A stretch of 64,000 bases of DNA from Asticcacaulis tiandongensis (GCF_006475605.1 NZ_SSBC01000020.1:1-64000), one strand, 5' to 3'. Counted from the stretch's first letter, positions 1 through 8,137 are shown. The notes: generated by a model not told the origin, from the letters alone. Made by a program: numbers and translations.

Positions 1-66
1 ACCTCTATCCCTGATCATTTTTACAGTCTCGATCTTATACTCGCGACTATATTTTCGCTTCTCCAT
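1..66 (-). CDS. IS3-family transposase OrfA, N-terminal fragment
   Basis: Twenty-two codons run off the left edge of the window. The peptide begins MEKRKYSREYKIETVKMIRD, the typical basic start of IS3-family OrfA helix-turn-helix proteins, which bind the IS ends. A GGAGG ribosome-binding site lies 5 bases upstream of the ATG at 66-64. OrfA of this family is about 90-100 residues and is normally followed by a frameshifted OrfB with the DDE domain; neither the rest of OrfA nor OrfB is visible. Family assignment rests on the short N-terminus and on the terminal sequence at 103-122. Confidence 0.65.
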   Translation of the reverse strand, partial: MEKRKYSREYKIETVKMIRDRG

Positions 67-122
67 TTCTTACCTCCAGTTCGATAAACACGCTTTTCTT
101 CGTGTCCGTCAAACCAGGGACA
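1..122 (-). mobile_element. IS3-family insertion sequence, left end only
   Basis: Reading the minus strand, the segment starts at 122 with a terminal sequence TGTCCCTGGTTTGACGGACA, followed by a ribosome-binding site GGAGG and the first codons of an IS3-type OrfA. The rest of the element lies beyond the window start. At 123 the reading frame of a TraG/VirD4 coupling protein begins abruptly, so the IS appears to have inserted into that gene. The exact terminal base is inferred from the point where TraG-like coding sequence starts; the target duplication cannot be checked. Confidence 0.7.
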
Positions 123-997
123 GGCCAGATGCCCCCTTCGCTCTCGAACTCGCGATGCTCAAGAACGCGGCGCGCCTGCAACGCAGTGATGACCTCGCCG
201 ATGTTGGAGATGTCATCGAGGGTGCGGCCCGCGATTTCTACGAGCGGCCCGCCAACGAGCGGGCAAGCGTGCTGTCGACGACGCGCCGCCATACCAAGTT
301 CCTCGACTTCCGGGCGATGGCACGGGTGCTGGGCGGGCACGACTTTGACCTCTCGGAACTCAAAACCGCACCCCAGGGGATGACGGTCTATCTGTGCCTG
401 CCTGCCAACCGCATGGCACGCTGCAGCCGATGGCTGCGCGTGTTCATCAACCTGCTGCTCGATGCGATGGAGCGTGAGAAGGCAAAACCCGCCGTCCCGG
501 TTCTTGCCTGTCTGGATGAATTTCCGGTGCTGGGGCACATGAAGCAGCTGGAGGATGCCGCTGGGCAGATTGCCTCGTTTGGCGTGAAGCTATGGGTGGT
601 GCTGCAAGACTGGGGACAGGGCAAGGCGCTCTACAAGGAACGCTGGGAAACCTTCGCCGGTAATGCCGGTATCCTCCAGTTCTTCGGCAACAGTGATTCG
701 ATGACGACGGAGTACGTCTCAAAGCGTCTCGGCAAGACGGTGGTCAAGGTGACGCGCGAAGGCGAAGCGGCGACCGACCAGAAGGCCTCCGGCATCACAG
801 GGCGGTCGGAATCGCTGGAGCAATATGACCTGCTGACGCCAGATGAGGTCAGCCGCCAGTTCGCACGCAGCGACCGGCTCAAGCGCCAGCTGGTGCTGTG
901 GGCGGGCTATAACCCGCTGATGCTGCAGCGCGTGGAGTATTTCGACGAAAGCAGTCCCGTGCATCCAGCGTTCGCCGGAAAGTATGCCTCACCCTGA
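123..997 (+). pseudogene. TraG/VirD4 type IV coupling protein, 3' fragment
   Basis: This is the C-terminal half of a type IV secretion coupling ATPase, which brings DNA-relaxase complexes to the conjugation channel at the inner membrane. The Walker B motif is visible at 512-523 (LDEF), followed by the typical VVLQDWGQGKALY and SNDSMTTEYVSKRLG-like region. The Walker A motif and N-terminal membrane segments are missing. The frame is open upstream of 155 through the junction at 123, where an IS3 end begins, so the ATG at 155 is probably internal rather than a true start. The full family length is about 600-700 residues; about 290 remain. I infer a gene disrupted by IS insertion, hence no functional conjugation from this copy unless another traG exists. 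Confidence 0.8.
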
Positions 998-1372
998 GTC
1001 CGTCTGCTCGCCCGGGCGGCGGCGCTGCCTGGTAACGGCAATCCCTGCACCATGCTGCAGGTCGGCGAGGTAACGCCCAACGGCGGGATTGCGCCCCACG
1101 GTTACGGCAACAACCGCCGCCGTCCGCCCTTGCGCGTCCTTGGTTCCAAGGTCGCAGCGGCCGGTTCCGGTGAGGAGGCGCAGGACGGCAGCAGCGTTGC
1201 GACCCGCCGCGATATGGAGGGCCGTAAGGCCTGTGCCGAGTTCGGCATAGTTGATGTCGATGGTGGGGTTGGCGAGGAACTGCCGCACCTTGTCGACATC
1301 GCCGATATTGACAGCCTCCAGGAACGCCGCGTGTAACCGGCGGCGTTCGGCGTCATGTGGCTGGCTAGGCAT
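989..1372 (-). CDS. Ankyrin-repeat protein
   Basis: The 127-residue protein contains about three ankyrin repeats; the clearest motif is GLTALHIAAGRN near the middle, preceded by a repeat with ANPTIDINYAELGTG and followed by GRTAAVVAVTVGRNP. Ankyrin repeats mediate protein binding, but the partner is unknown. I chose the ATG at 1372 because it overlaps the end of the upstream gene by 8 bases, suggesting translational coupling in a two-gene operon; an in-frame upstream start at 1429 would run through the neighbour. The 3' end overlaps the end of the convergent traG fragment by 9 bases. Small ankyrin proteins are common cargo in integrative elements. Confidence 0.65.
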   Translation of the reverse strand: MPSQPHDAERRRLHAAFLEAVNIGDVDKVRQFLANPTIDINYAELGTGLTALHIAAGRNAAAVLRLLTGTGRCDLGTKDAQGRTAAVVAVTVGRNPAVGRYLADLQHGAGIAVTRQRRRPGEQTDSG

Positions 1373-2252
1373 CAGGCTCGCCCTCCTGCCGGTACTCCCA
1401 GATGCGCTCCTTGATCTTTCCGAAGGCAATGTCCCGGGTGCTGGCGTCCTCCGCCACGAAGCTCATCCGGCCCTTCTCGTATCCCGGGACAGGCGCGCCG
1501 AAATCCCGTGATTTCACGAGCAGAATAGCGGCGGGTGTCTCGCCCGCCGCGACCTTGCGGTCGAGAACCGTGTAAATGCTCGGCTCCTCTCGTAAGCTGT
1601 CCTGCACGACAAGGCAGGCCTGTCCGTTCCGGTGGAAAAGCCATCCGTCAAAGCGCTGCTCGCTGCCGCCGGAGCGCTTCAGCAGCCGCGCCAGCGCATC
1701 GCGCTTCGTCGACTGCGGCGCTATGGGCAGGCTGTAGAGCTTGTCTTCGACGACCGGGGCACGGGCTCCCCCATCCCGCACAGTGATGACGGACATCTCC
1801 GTGCGTCCGTTGGACAGCTTACGGCTTGCCGCAAAGCGCCCCTGCAGCGGCGCGAAATCCCTTCCGTCATCCTGCCCACCGAAGAACGCTGCGAACGCAT
1901 GGACGAGCGGGTTGCCCGCTTCGGCTGGTCGAAGGTCGGCATCGGTCAGGAAGGATTTTGATTTAAGGTAAGCGCAGAGCGCATCAAGCCGCTCTTGGCT
2001 GGGAGTCTGCGTGCCTGCCGCGAAGCGCCGCAAGGCCTCCGCGAGCGGTTTGTAAGGGTCGCCGAGAGGCTCGTCGTCATCATCAAGGTCTTCGTCAGTA
2101 TCGAGCGTATCCAGCGCGGTTTCGTGCAATTCACGGGCGATGGCGGACCATGTCCGCTTGCGGCCATTGGTATTGGTTGCGGCGTGATAATCTATCAGCG
2201 CCGCCTGTATTCTTGCGAGTATATCGTCCGCATACTCCATAGACCTGCCCAT
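1365..2252 (-). CDS. Hypothetical protein of the island
   Basis: The roughly 295-residue protein matches no family I recognise. It is soluble-looking, with an acidic stretch (TDEDLDDDDEPLGDP) about a fifth of the way in, and no signal peptide or membrane span. The N-terminal part resembles a helical domain (DDILARIQAALIDYHAATN); the C-terminal half is mixed alpha/beta and ends EYRQEGEPDA. It is upstream of and overlaps the ankyrin gene, so the two are likely co-transcribed. The start is uncertain: ATG at 2252 or 2240 are both possible, while longer starts would run into the divergent neighbour at 2348. Function unknown. Confidence 0.55.
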   Translation of the reverse strand: MGRSMEYADDILARIQAALIDYHAATNTNGRKRTWSAIARELHETALDTLDTDEDLDDDDEPLGDPYKPLAEALRRFAAGTQTPSQERLDALCAYLKSKSFLTDADLRPAEAGNPLVHAFAAFFGGQDDGRDFAPLQGRFAASRKLSNGRTEMSVITVRDGGARAPVVEDKLYSLPIAPQSTKRDALARLLKRSGGSEQRFDGWLFHRNGQACLVVQDSLREEPSIYTVLDRKVAAGETPAAILLVKSRDFGAPVPGYEKGRMSFVAEDASTRDIAFGKIKERIWEYRQEGEPDA

Positions 2253-2347
2253 CCTGGCGAGGAAAGCGCGAGGAAACGCCGCGTCTTCCGGTGACACATT
2301 CTCATGCAGGCCAGCGCCAAACAAGGCGCGCCGCAAGGAGAACGGTC

Positions 2348-3040
2348 ATGAACGGTCTTGCAAAAGTCTTTGAAGGCGAGCCCCGCACAGACATCACCGT
2401 GGAAGGCGGGCGCACCACCATCAATGTGGCCCTCCGCCATCTGCGCCCGTTCGACGCGCAGTCCGCCGATGATATGGCGAGTCTTCTGGCTGTCGCCGCT
2501 GTCGGAGTTGCGGGCTGGATCAGCTACGAAGCGATGGCCGTGACCGCCCCCGCTGTCGGGTTTTTCCTCGTCGGCCTGTGCGGACGCCCCTTTATGCAGC
2601 AGAAAATCCGGCACGTCGCGCAGGTGACAGCGACGGTGAAATTCACCGAAAACGCCATCCTGCTCCACAAGATCAAGAAGGCGCCCTCCTGGGAGCCGGA
2701 GCAGGACTGGCACAGCTTCGATCGCTCTCACGAGCACCGCTTCGTGTTGGTCCAGCACGACAAAGCGCAGGCCGAGAAGGACAAAATCGACCATCAGATC
2801 AGGACAAAACCCGGCCTGCGCGTAGCGCGCTACTATGGGGAGTCCTACTACGTGGTTCTTGAATATCTCGGCCAGCGCTTTGATGTGGCTGAAGTCATGG
2901 GCCAACGACGGGCCAACGCCATCCTCGACCGGCTGACCTTTTGCGACAAATACATGGACAGCCTGACGGATGCCCGCAAAAGGCTGCCGATCCGTCCGCA
3001 GGACGAATGGCCCGGGCCGTCCGGCTCGATCCCCCAATAG
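2348..3040 (+). CDS. Hypothetical membrane-anchored protein of the island
   Basis: The 230-residue protein has a hydrophobic hairpin at about residues 42-78 (two close spans around AVAAVGVAGWISYEAM and AVGFFLVGLCG), then a charged, probably cytoplasmic C-terminal domain rich in Lys, Asp and His. I do not recognise the family. The ATG at 2348 is preceded by AAGGAGAACGGTC, a good ribosome-binding site, and is preferred to an upstream in-frame start at 2291. It is divergent from the 1365-2252 gene with about 95 bases between them, which should hold both promoters. Conserved unknown proteins of this type often travel with conjugation genes; a role in transfer is only a guess. Confidence 0.6.
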   Translation: MNGLAKVFEGEPRTDITVEGGRTTINVALRHLRPFDAQSADDMASLLAVAAVGVAGWISYEAMAVTAPAVGFFLVGLCGRPFMQQKIRHVAQVTATVKFTENAILLHKIKKAPSWEPEQDWHSFDRSHEHRFVLVQHDKAQAEKDKIDHQIRTKPGLRVARYYGESYYVVLEYLGQRFDVAEVMGQRRANAILDRLTFCDKYMDSLTDARKRLPIRPQDEWPGPSGSIPQ

Positions 3041-3101
3041 CGTTGCGAGAAGGACGGTGGCCATGACCAGCAAATTTGCATCCGGGAAGAAAGGCCTCCG
3101 C

Positions 3102-4016
3102 TCAGGCGGCGGCCTCCAGCGGGCGGCTGAAGCGCCCGAGATAGTCAGCAGCACGCTGCGCGTGCGCGGCGGCGGCGAAGACAGCGCGCTTGTCGTCCTT
3201 CAGGACGGACAGCCAGTGACCGATATAGGCGGCGTGGTCGGCCCGGTCTGCGAGCTTCAGGCCGAGGTCTGCGCACAGGAACGCCGCGCCCAGCTCGGCC
3301 ACGAGTTCTTCGCGGGCGTAGCCGTCATCGCCGAACTTCTTGCGCCCGAAGTCCCGGTCCAGCCGCGTCGCATGGCGTGTCCAGTGGGTCGCCTCATGGG
3401 CAAGCGTTGCGTAGTAGGCCTGCGCGTCGCGGAAAGCCTCGAAAGGCGGCATCTGGATGTAATCCAGCGCCGGGCTGTAATAGGCGCTGTCGCCCCCATG
3501 CCGGATATCGGCGCGGGTCGCGGCGAAGAAGGCCTCGGCCTCGGCAATGCGCTCGTCGGGATTGCGGGTGGTATGTGCCTGCGCGTGGAAATGTTCTGGC
3601 AGGCCTTCGATCTGCTCGACATTGAAGACCGTGTAGGCCTTCAGAAACGGAATGGCCCGCTCGGTCTCATCGCCCGTGGCATCATCAGTCTCGGTGCGGC
3701 GCATCGTGTCGGCGTAGACGACGGGGGAGCCCTTCTCGCCCTTGCGGACATGGCCGCCAAGCTCGATGGCCTGCTTGAAGGTCATCCAGATAGGCGCCGA
3801 GTAATGTGCCGTCATCGCCGACGCCCAGAGCGTCAGGACGTTGATGCCGGCATAGGGCTGGCCGTTATGGCGCAGCGGCCGGGAAACGTGCCCCGCCGCG
3901 TGGGCGGCGTTCCAGGGCTGGGTCCAGGGCTTCACGCCCTGCTCAAGGGCTTCGATGATCTGGTTGGTGATGCGGCTGTAGACATCCAGGCGCGGGGTTT
4001 CGGTGGTGGTCGTCAT
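3102..4016 (-). CDS. ardC: ArdC-family antirestriction protein
   Basis: ArdC proteins protect incoming plasmid DNA during conjugation. This 304-residue protein has the two expected parts: an N-terminal single-stranded DNA-binding domain (ITNQIIEALEQGVKPWTQPW, with GINVLTLWASA shortly after) and a C-terminal zincin-like metallopeptidase domain with the HEATHW motif (HExxH) and a downstream glutamate in REELVAELGAAFLCADLG. The start at 4016 is chosen because AAGGAGCAAGGTC lies just before the ATG; a start 33 bases upstream has no better signal. A small hairpin at 4104-4124 lies upstream of the gene. Neighbours are island genes, including a DNA methyltransferase about 750 bases further, so an antirestriction role in transfer fits well. 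Confidence 0.9.
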   Translation of the reverse strand: MTTTTETPRLDVYSRITNQIIEALEQGVKPWTQPWNAAHAAGHVSRPLRHNGQPYAGINVLTLWASAMTAHYSAPIWMTFKQAIELGGHVRKGEKGSPVVYADTMRRTETDDATGDETERAIPFLKAYTVFNVEQIEGLPEHFHAQAHTTRNPDERIAEAEAFFAATRADIRHGGDSAYYSPALDYIQMPPFEAFRDAQAYYATLAHEATHWTRHATRLDRDFGRKKFGDDGYAREELVAELGAAFLCADLGLKLADRADHAAYIGHWLSVLKDDKRAVFAAAAHAQRAADYLGRFSRPLEAAA

Positions 4017-4283
4017 GACCTTGCTCCTTGCGTTGCGGGTTTTCCTCAAGACGCGGGCAAGGAAGGACGGGCGGATAAGCCGGCGGGTCAGGCCCTAACA
4101 CGGTCCCGCCCCTTGAAGGCGGGAGTGGTGCGGGCGGGGTTTGACCGGACGGCGCGCCCGGCCAGAACTCAGCGTCAATGGTTGAGGAAATCCGCTACGG
4201 CGGCGGTCATGCCTGCCCCTCCGTAAAAGCTGCTGCGGAGGCCACAGAACGATGCAATCCGATGACAGAGAAAGGGCTTGGCC

Positions 4284-4517
4284 ATGAAGTATCAGGACTG
4301 GAAAAAGCACTCCGCACGGCGCAAGGCCGTTTGGCCAGCGGACATGAAAGGCTACCTGCACCGCCAACACAAAGTGACCATCAGCATCGATGCGGACCTT
4401 GCCGAATGGCTGGTCGAAAACGTCGTCGGGCGGTCGTCCTATACGTGCGACCTGGAAGAAACCATCACGACGGCACTGCGGATACTGCGGCGGGATGCCG
4501 GTGTGCCATCGCGCTGA
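4284..4517 (+). CDS. Small hypothetical protein
   Basis: The 77-residue basic protein contains KVTISIDADLAEWLVENVVG followed by a helical segment (DLEETITTALRILRR). The strand-helix-helix order with ISIDADLAEWL is reminiscent of ribbon-helix-helix DNA-binding proteins, but the match is too weak to name a family. The ATG at 4284 has an upstream GAGAAAGG; a TTG at 4278 is the alternative. It lies between ardC (opposite strand) and another small gene on the same strand, so a small regulator of island genes is possible. Confidence 0.5.
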   Translation: MKYQDWKKHSARRKAVWPADMKGYLHRQHKVTISIDADLAEWLVENVVGRSSYTCDLEETITTALRILRRDAGVPSR

Positions 4518-4572
4518 GGCTCCGAACAGTCTTTCCTTGCAACCGTATTCCCGGCCCGGTTAACCTCGCTCA

Positions 4573-4755
4573 ATGACAAAGCGAAAGTTAACCGACGCCG
4601 AAAAGGCTGAAATATTAGAAAACATGAGGGCGCACGAAGACGCAAAGGTGAAGGCCATATTAGGTCCGGATGCGTCCTGGCCGAAGGATGCTTTGGCCGC
4701 ACGGTGGAAGCTGGAAAATTCCACCATGACCCTCTCTCCGGTCGACGACGAATAG
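4573..4755 (+). CDS. Small hypothetical protein
   Basis: The 60-residue protein begins with a charged helix (TKRKLTDAEKAEILENMRAH) and ends in an acidic tail. The coding frame shows ordinary third-position use and it lies 55 bases after the preceding small gene in the same direction. I see no clear ribosome-binding site, so it may be leaderless or not expressed. No family recognised. Confidence 0.4.
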   Translation: MTKRKLTDAEKAEILENMRAHEDAKVKAILGPDASWPKDALAARWKLENSTMTLSPVDDE

Positions 4756-4760
4756 CACCC

Positions 4761-5402
4761 TCACGCGGCAAGCCTGTCGACGCTGGTCTTGTGGTGCTCT
4801 TTGGCCAGTTCGATGCCGATATAGTCGCGGCCGCACTGCTGAGCAGCCACAAGCGTCGAGCCTGAACCGCAGAACGGGTCCAGCACCACCCCGCCTTCGG
4901 GACAGAACGCTTCAATCAGCGGGCTCAGGACCGACACCGGTTTTTGCGTGGGATGCAGGCGGTTGCCTGTGTAGGCCCACTTAATCACATCAGCCGGGGG
5001 CGCTTCCGGCAATGCCGGACTGCCCTTGGCAAGGACATAGGCGCATTCATGCCGGTGAGATAGGAAACGGGCGCTGGCCGTGTAGGCCTTGCTGAATACG
5101 AGATGGCCGACGATACGGAATCCTGCCTTGCGCCAAGCGTCGATGAACAGGTCAGCAGCTTGCCAGCCATAGAAGCTGACGCACAGGCCATCGCTCTGCA
5201 GGAGGCGGTACATTTCCGCCGCCGAGGGGGTAAGCCAGTCAGACTGATTGTCGTTCATAACGGTGTGCCCGCTGCGCGGGCGGTAGTTCACCAGATAAGG
5301 CGGGTCTGTCAGGACAAAGTCCACGGAACGGGACGGCAGGCATTGCATGACTTCAACGCAGTCGCCCTGAAATACGCGGTTTCGATAATATTCTTTCGTC
5401 AT
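4761..5402 (-). CDS. Orphan DNA methyltransferase (DPPY type, beta class)
   Basis: The 213-residue protein is a site-specific DNA methyltransferase that transfers a methyl group from S-adenosylmethionine to adenine N6 or cytosine N4. The catalytic TDPPY motif is near residue 34-38 and the S-adenosylmethionine-binding motif DPFCGSGSTLVAA near the C-terminus, so the order is that of the beta class. The start at 5402 is supported by GGAGGAG just upstream; longer in-frame versions to 5654 lack any signal. No restriction endonuclease gene is adjacent. Together with ardC this looks like a self-protection set of a mobile element, giving a methylation pattern that evades host restriction. Target sequence unknown. 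Confidence 0.88.
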   Translation of the reverse strand: MTKEYYRNRVFQGDCVEVMQCLPSRSVDFVLTDPPYLVNYRPRSGHTVMNDNQSDWLTPSAAEMYRLLQSDGLCVSFYGWQAADLFIDAWRKAGFRIVGHLVFSKAYTASARFLSHRHECAYVLAKGSPALPEAPPADVIKWAYTGNRLHPTQKPVSVLSPLIEAFCPEGGVVLDPFCGSGSTLVAAQQCGRDYIGIELAKEHHKTSVDRLAA

Positions 5403-5795
5403 TGAGATTGCTCCTCCTCTTGCTGTTTCAGAAGCGAGGAAAGGACAGGCTGCCAAGCGGCGTCCGCACCGGAGGGGAACAGCCAACACGGGAGGCCCCA
5501 GCCGAACGGAGCGGGCGGCTGTTGCGGGCGCCGCGTGGCCTGTCAGGGCGAGCAAGAAATCTGAAACGACAGGGGGTGAGCAGCGTCGATGACTTAACGT
5601 AACGCGACAAAGATCCAGAAAAAAGGCCCTTTGCCTTGAGGGGAGATTCGCCACAACCTTGCCACAAGCCCACCCGGGCTACGCCGGACAATCAAGGATT
5701 TCTGCGGGTTCCAGCGGACTCATGATTTGTGGCAAAAAACGCCGGAAATTGACGATTACGACAACTAAATTGCAGCTAAGTATTTGATTTTAAAG
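5403..5795. other. Intergenic stretch without a convincing gene
   Basis: Between the methyltransferase start and the tRNA-Gly fragment there are only short, low-quality open frames on both strands. The first 40 bases should hold the methyltransferase promoter. The last 100 bases are AT-richer and end at the presumed attachment site. Confidence 0.5.
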
Positions 5796-5845
5796 TGGAG
5801 CGGGCGACGGGGGTCGAACCCGCGACATTCAGCTTGGGAAGCTGA
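5796..5845 (-). other. tRNA-Gly(CCC) 3' half, presumed attachment site
   Basis: On the minus strand this 50-bp segment equals the anticodon arm, variable region, T arm, acceptor 3' strand and CCA of a tRNA-Gly: stem TCAGC, loop TTCCCAA with anticodon CCC, stem GCTGA, and a T loop GTTCGAC. The 5' half (acceptor 5' strand and D arm) is absent; sequence beyond 5845 is unrelated. A displaced tRNA 3' end directly beside an integrase gene is the classical signature of att sites made by tyrosine recombinases. The intact tRNA-Gly copy is not in this window. Confidence 0.8.
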
Positions 5846-5932
5846 GAAAGAGTCTAAGGTTTCTGCGGCCTCCAGCCGATTTGCCACATATTTGCCACAT
5901 CGATTTTCTGCCTTTGTTCTCGCTACACAAAC

Positions 5933-7114
5933 TTACTCGGCTGCCATCAGTTCTGCCGCAAATTCTTCGGCCGTGCGCTGATGTTTCGCTTCTTTATCTT
6001 TCAACAGATGACCGTAGACATTCAAGGTAATTTGGATGTCGGCATGGCCCATGCTGGTCTGGATAAACTTCAGGTCTTCGCCCTTGGCGATCAACTTCGA
6101 TGCGAAATAGTGCCTCAAGGCATAGGGAGTGAAGCGAGGCCGCATGGAGCCTTCTTTCCCGTTGGGGTCTGCCTCCATCAGGTTCGCCGCCTTCATCAGG
6201 GGCTCCCAGCAGCGCCGCGCAAAGTTGTTAAGCGCCATCGGTTTGCCCTGCGCCGTCGGGAACACGAGGCCTAACGTCGATGCCGGGCAATGTTGCCGCC
6301 AATCCAAGATCATCTTCCCTACAGCCTCAGGAAGGTAAATGGTGCGCCGACCAGCGCGGGACTTTACCGGTCCAATCTGGTTGAGGCGGTCAGCGCGCTG
6401 CCGGACATGGACGCGGTCAATAGCGACATTGCTCCAAGCCAGGCCCCGATACTCGGACGGGCGCATACCTGAAAACACGGCAAGGTAAATCATCGGGCGA
6501 TAGCGGCGCCAGGCTTTCGCCAGCTGCTCTGACCCTTCGCCCACGGCATCCGCCGCCTTCAGGAGTGCGCGGACCTCGTCGTCGGTCGGGATGCGGACTT
6601 CGCTGTCATCCTCTTCATACCGGCCATCTGCCCGGATGGTGATACCAGCGGCAGGATCGTCCTTAATCAGGCCCTGGAATCTCATCTCGATGATGACCGA
6701 ATGGAATGAGGACAGGGTGCGGCGCGCCAGATCCCGGCTCTTGTGCTGAAGCAGCCAGTTCCGGAAATGCACGACGTCAGCGGCCTCAAGTTCGTGCAGG
6801 TGCTTCTCCCATGCATACGCCATCATGACGGCGCCACGGCGCTGATATTCAACATGGGTGGTGGTCTCCACCTTCTCCCGCCCATCACGGCCAATCTTCT
6901 CGCAGGTATCGAGCCAGATTTGTACGGCTTCCGGTACGGTCACTTTCCGTCCGCCAGCGATATGTTTGAGGCTGCCCAGATTTTCGGTGAAAGCGCGCGC
7001 CTCCTTCAACGTATCGAAGGTGGCGTAGGCATAGCCGGTCTTTGTGCTTTTGCTCGGATACCGGACCTGATAATTCGTCCCGTTACTGCCCGTGCGCTTC
7101 CTTATATCTGCCAT
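5933..7114 (-). CDS. int: Tyrosine-type site-specific integrase
   Basis: The 393-residue protein catalyses integration and excision of a mobile element. It has an N-terminal arm-binding region, a SAM-like core-binding domain at about residues 60-165 and a C-terminal catalytic domain. Visible catalytic elements are the first Arg in FSGMRPSEYRG, a Lys in PVKSRAGRR, the second Arg in TPYALRHYFAS, His in SMGHADIQ and the nucleophile Tyr in LNVYGH. In the box II motif the usual first His is replaced by Tyr (YALRH), which is tolerated in parts of this family. The gene points toward the tRNA-Gly fragment 88 bases beyond its stop codon, so tRNA-Gly(CCC) is the likely target. Confidence 0.92.
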   Translation of the reverse strand: MADIRKRTGSNGTNYQVRYPSKSTKTGYAYATFDTLKEARAFTENLGSLKHIAGGRKVTVPEAVQIWLDTCEKIGRDGREKVETTTHVEYQRRGAVMMAYAWEKHLHELEAADVVHFRNWLLQHKSRDLARRTLSSFHSVIIEMRFQGLIKDDPAAGITIRADGRYEEDDSEVRIPTDDEVRALLKAADAVGEGSEQLAKAWRRYRPMIYLAVFSGMRPSEYRGLAWSNVAIDRVHVRQRADRLNQIGPVKSRAGRRTIYLPEAVGKMILDWRQHCPASTLGLVFPTAQGKPMALNNFARRCWEPLMKAANLMEADPNGKEGSMRPRFTPYALRHYFASKLIAKGEDLKFIQTSMGHADIQITLNVYGHLLKDKEAKHQRTAEEFAAELMAAE

Positions 7115-7171
7115 GCAAAATCATTGTTTTTATTGTTGTTTCAAGTATAGAACAAAATACGAACATAGAAG

Positions 7172-7414
7172 TCAATCGTTATCATTGAAGTCTCGGACAG
7201 CTTCATTCTGAAGTTGCTGGTATATCGCGACCAGCGTGCCTTTCTCGATCTTTAGCGTGCCTTCTATCGGGTCAACAAAAAATGGCAGCTTGCGATGGCC
7301 ATGGGCGTCACGATCGGCGGCCCGCTTCATCTGGCGCGGCGTCAACTCTACCCCTATTTCCGCCAGCACCTGGCGCGCTTGTTCCAGACCTACGTAACAG
7401 GGCGGCAGTTTCAT
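7172..7414 (-). CDS. Small hypothetical protein upstream of integrase
   Basis: The 80-residue protein contains GLEQARQVLAEIGVELTPRQMKRAADRDA, which could form a helix-turn-helix, then a short beta segment (KLPFFVDPIEGTLKIEKGTL). Its position 57 bases upstream of the integrase and on the same strand is where excisionases or recombination directionality factors are often found, so such a role is possible but not shown. It follows another small gene by 37 bases and the three are likely one operon. Confidence 0.5.
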   Translation of the reverse strand: MKLPPCYVGLEQARQVLAEIGVELTPRQMKRAADRDAHGHRKLPFFVDPIEGTLKIEKGTLVAIYQQLQNEAVRDFNDND

Positions 7415-7451
7415 GCCGCACCACCTTTCCCATTCTCGCTCCGGCTATTCG

Positions 7452-7697
7452 TCAGAGGTTGTAGTCCTCTGCCGCCGACCGGTAGGGCCCTTTCTTGGTC
7501 ACGCGCGAAAGCGCCTTCCCGCGCTCGTCGCGCAGGATGACCTTTTCGCCGAATTCATCAGTGGGATTCACAAAGAGGGTCACGTTGCGCGAATGGCGCA
7601 AGTTGTATTCGTCTTCGATTTCTCCAAGGGCCTCAAATATCGCCTGCCGTACCTGGGCCATCGTTAGATCGCCGCGTACGCTTATCATTATCGACAC
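7452..7697 (-). CDS. Small hypothetical protein upstream of integrase
   Basis: The 81-residue protein has the pattern of a small alpha/beta fold: a first strand MISVRGD, a helix MAQVRQAIFEALGEIEDEY, then two strands (NVTLFVNPTDEFGEKVILRDERG). No family recognised. The start may be the GTG at 7697 or the ATG at 7688. It is the first gene of the presumed integrase operon. The 250 bases between it and the divergent gene at 7946 should hold both promoters; they also hold a GGCCCC/GGGGCC hairpin at 7908-7926. Confidence 0.5.
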   Translation of the reverse strand: MSIMISVRGDLTMAQVRQAIFEALGEIEDEYNLRHSRNVTLFVNPTDEFGEKVILRDERGKALSRVTKKGPYRSAAEDYNL

Positions 7698-7945
7698 GCA
7701 AATCTCTTAAATAGTCTCTCCCAATATAAGGACATTCTACCACGCACCCGCGGCGGCCAGCAAATTTCGCGAGAGTTTGCGACGCCGCGCATGGCGCCCG
7801 ACAGGCTCATATCTCGCTCTCTCCGGGCGCAGCGCTATCCATCACTCCTTTCTCTTCCGCAACCCGCAATCGGTCCTTCTGCCGATTGTCTGTGTGTGGG
7901 GCTCAAAGGCCCCGATTGGCGGGGCCGCGAGAGAAAGGAAATGCG

Positions 7946-8137
7946 ATGTCCCGCACCTACACCCTTCAAGACCTTCAATCCCTGAGCCTGTCCGCGCTTC
8001 ACACCCTGCGCGGCAAACTGTACCGCGAGCTGGCGCTGGCTCCCCCGCATTCGGGGGAGGCACGCGCGACTCTTAAGAGCCTTGATGCCGTGAACCGCGT
8101 CATCCGGCAGCGCACGACCAGCCCCCGCATGGGCTAG
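7946..8137 (+). CDS. Small hypothetical protein
   Basis: The 63-residue protein is predicted to be two amphipathic helices (YTLQDLQSLSLSALHTLRGK and EARATLKSLDAVNRVIRQR). The ATG at 7946 is preceded by GAAAGGAAATGCG, a good ribosome-binding site; longer in-frame starts lack one. No family recognised. It lies in a rightward series of small genes leading to the serine recombinase. Confidence 0.5.
   Translation: MSRTYTLQDLQSLSLSALHTLRGKLYRELALAPPHSGEARATLKSLDAVNRVIRQRTTSPRMG

Noticed and set aside
155-157. ATG at 155 as start of a complete small TraG-like protein
   Set aside because: No ribosome-binding site, the frame is open upstream to the IS boundary, and the Walker A part is missing; it is an internal Met of a truncated gene.
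2195-3154. Long minus-strand open frame of 319 codons
   Set aside because: It overlaps the plus-strand gene 2348-3040, which has a good ribosome-binding site and sensible composition; the minus frame has no start signal and shadow-like residue content.
2970-4226. 418-codon plus-strand open frame
   Set aside because: It covers ardC on the opposite strand, whose HExxH and N-terminal domains are clearly real; this frame is its shadow.
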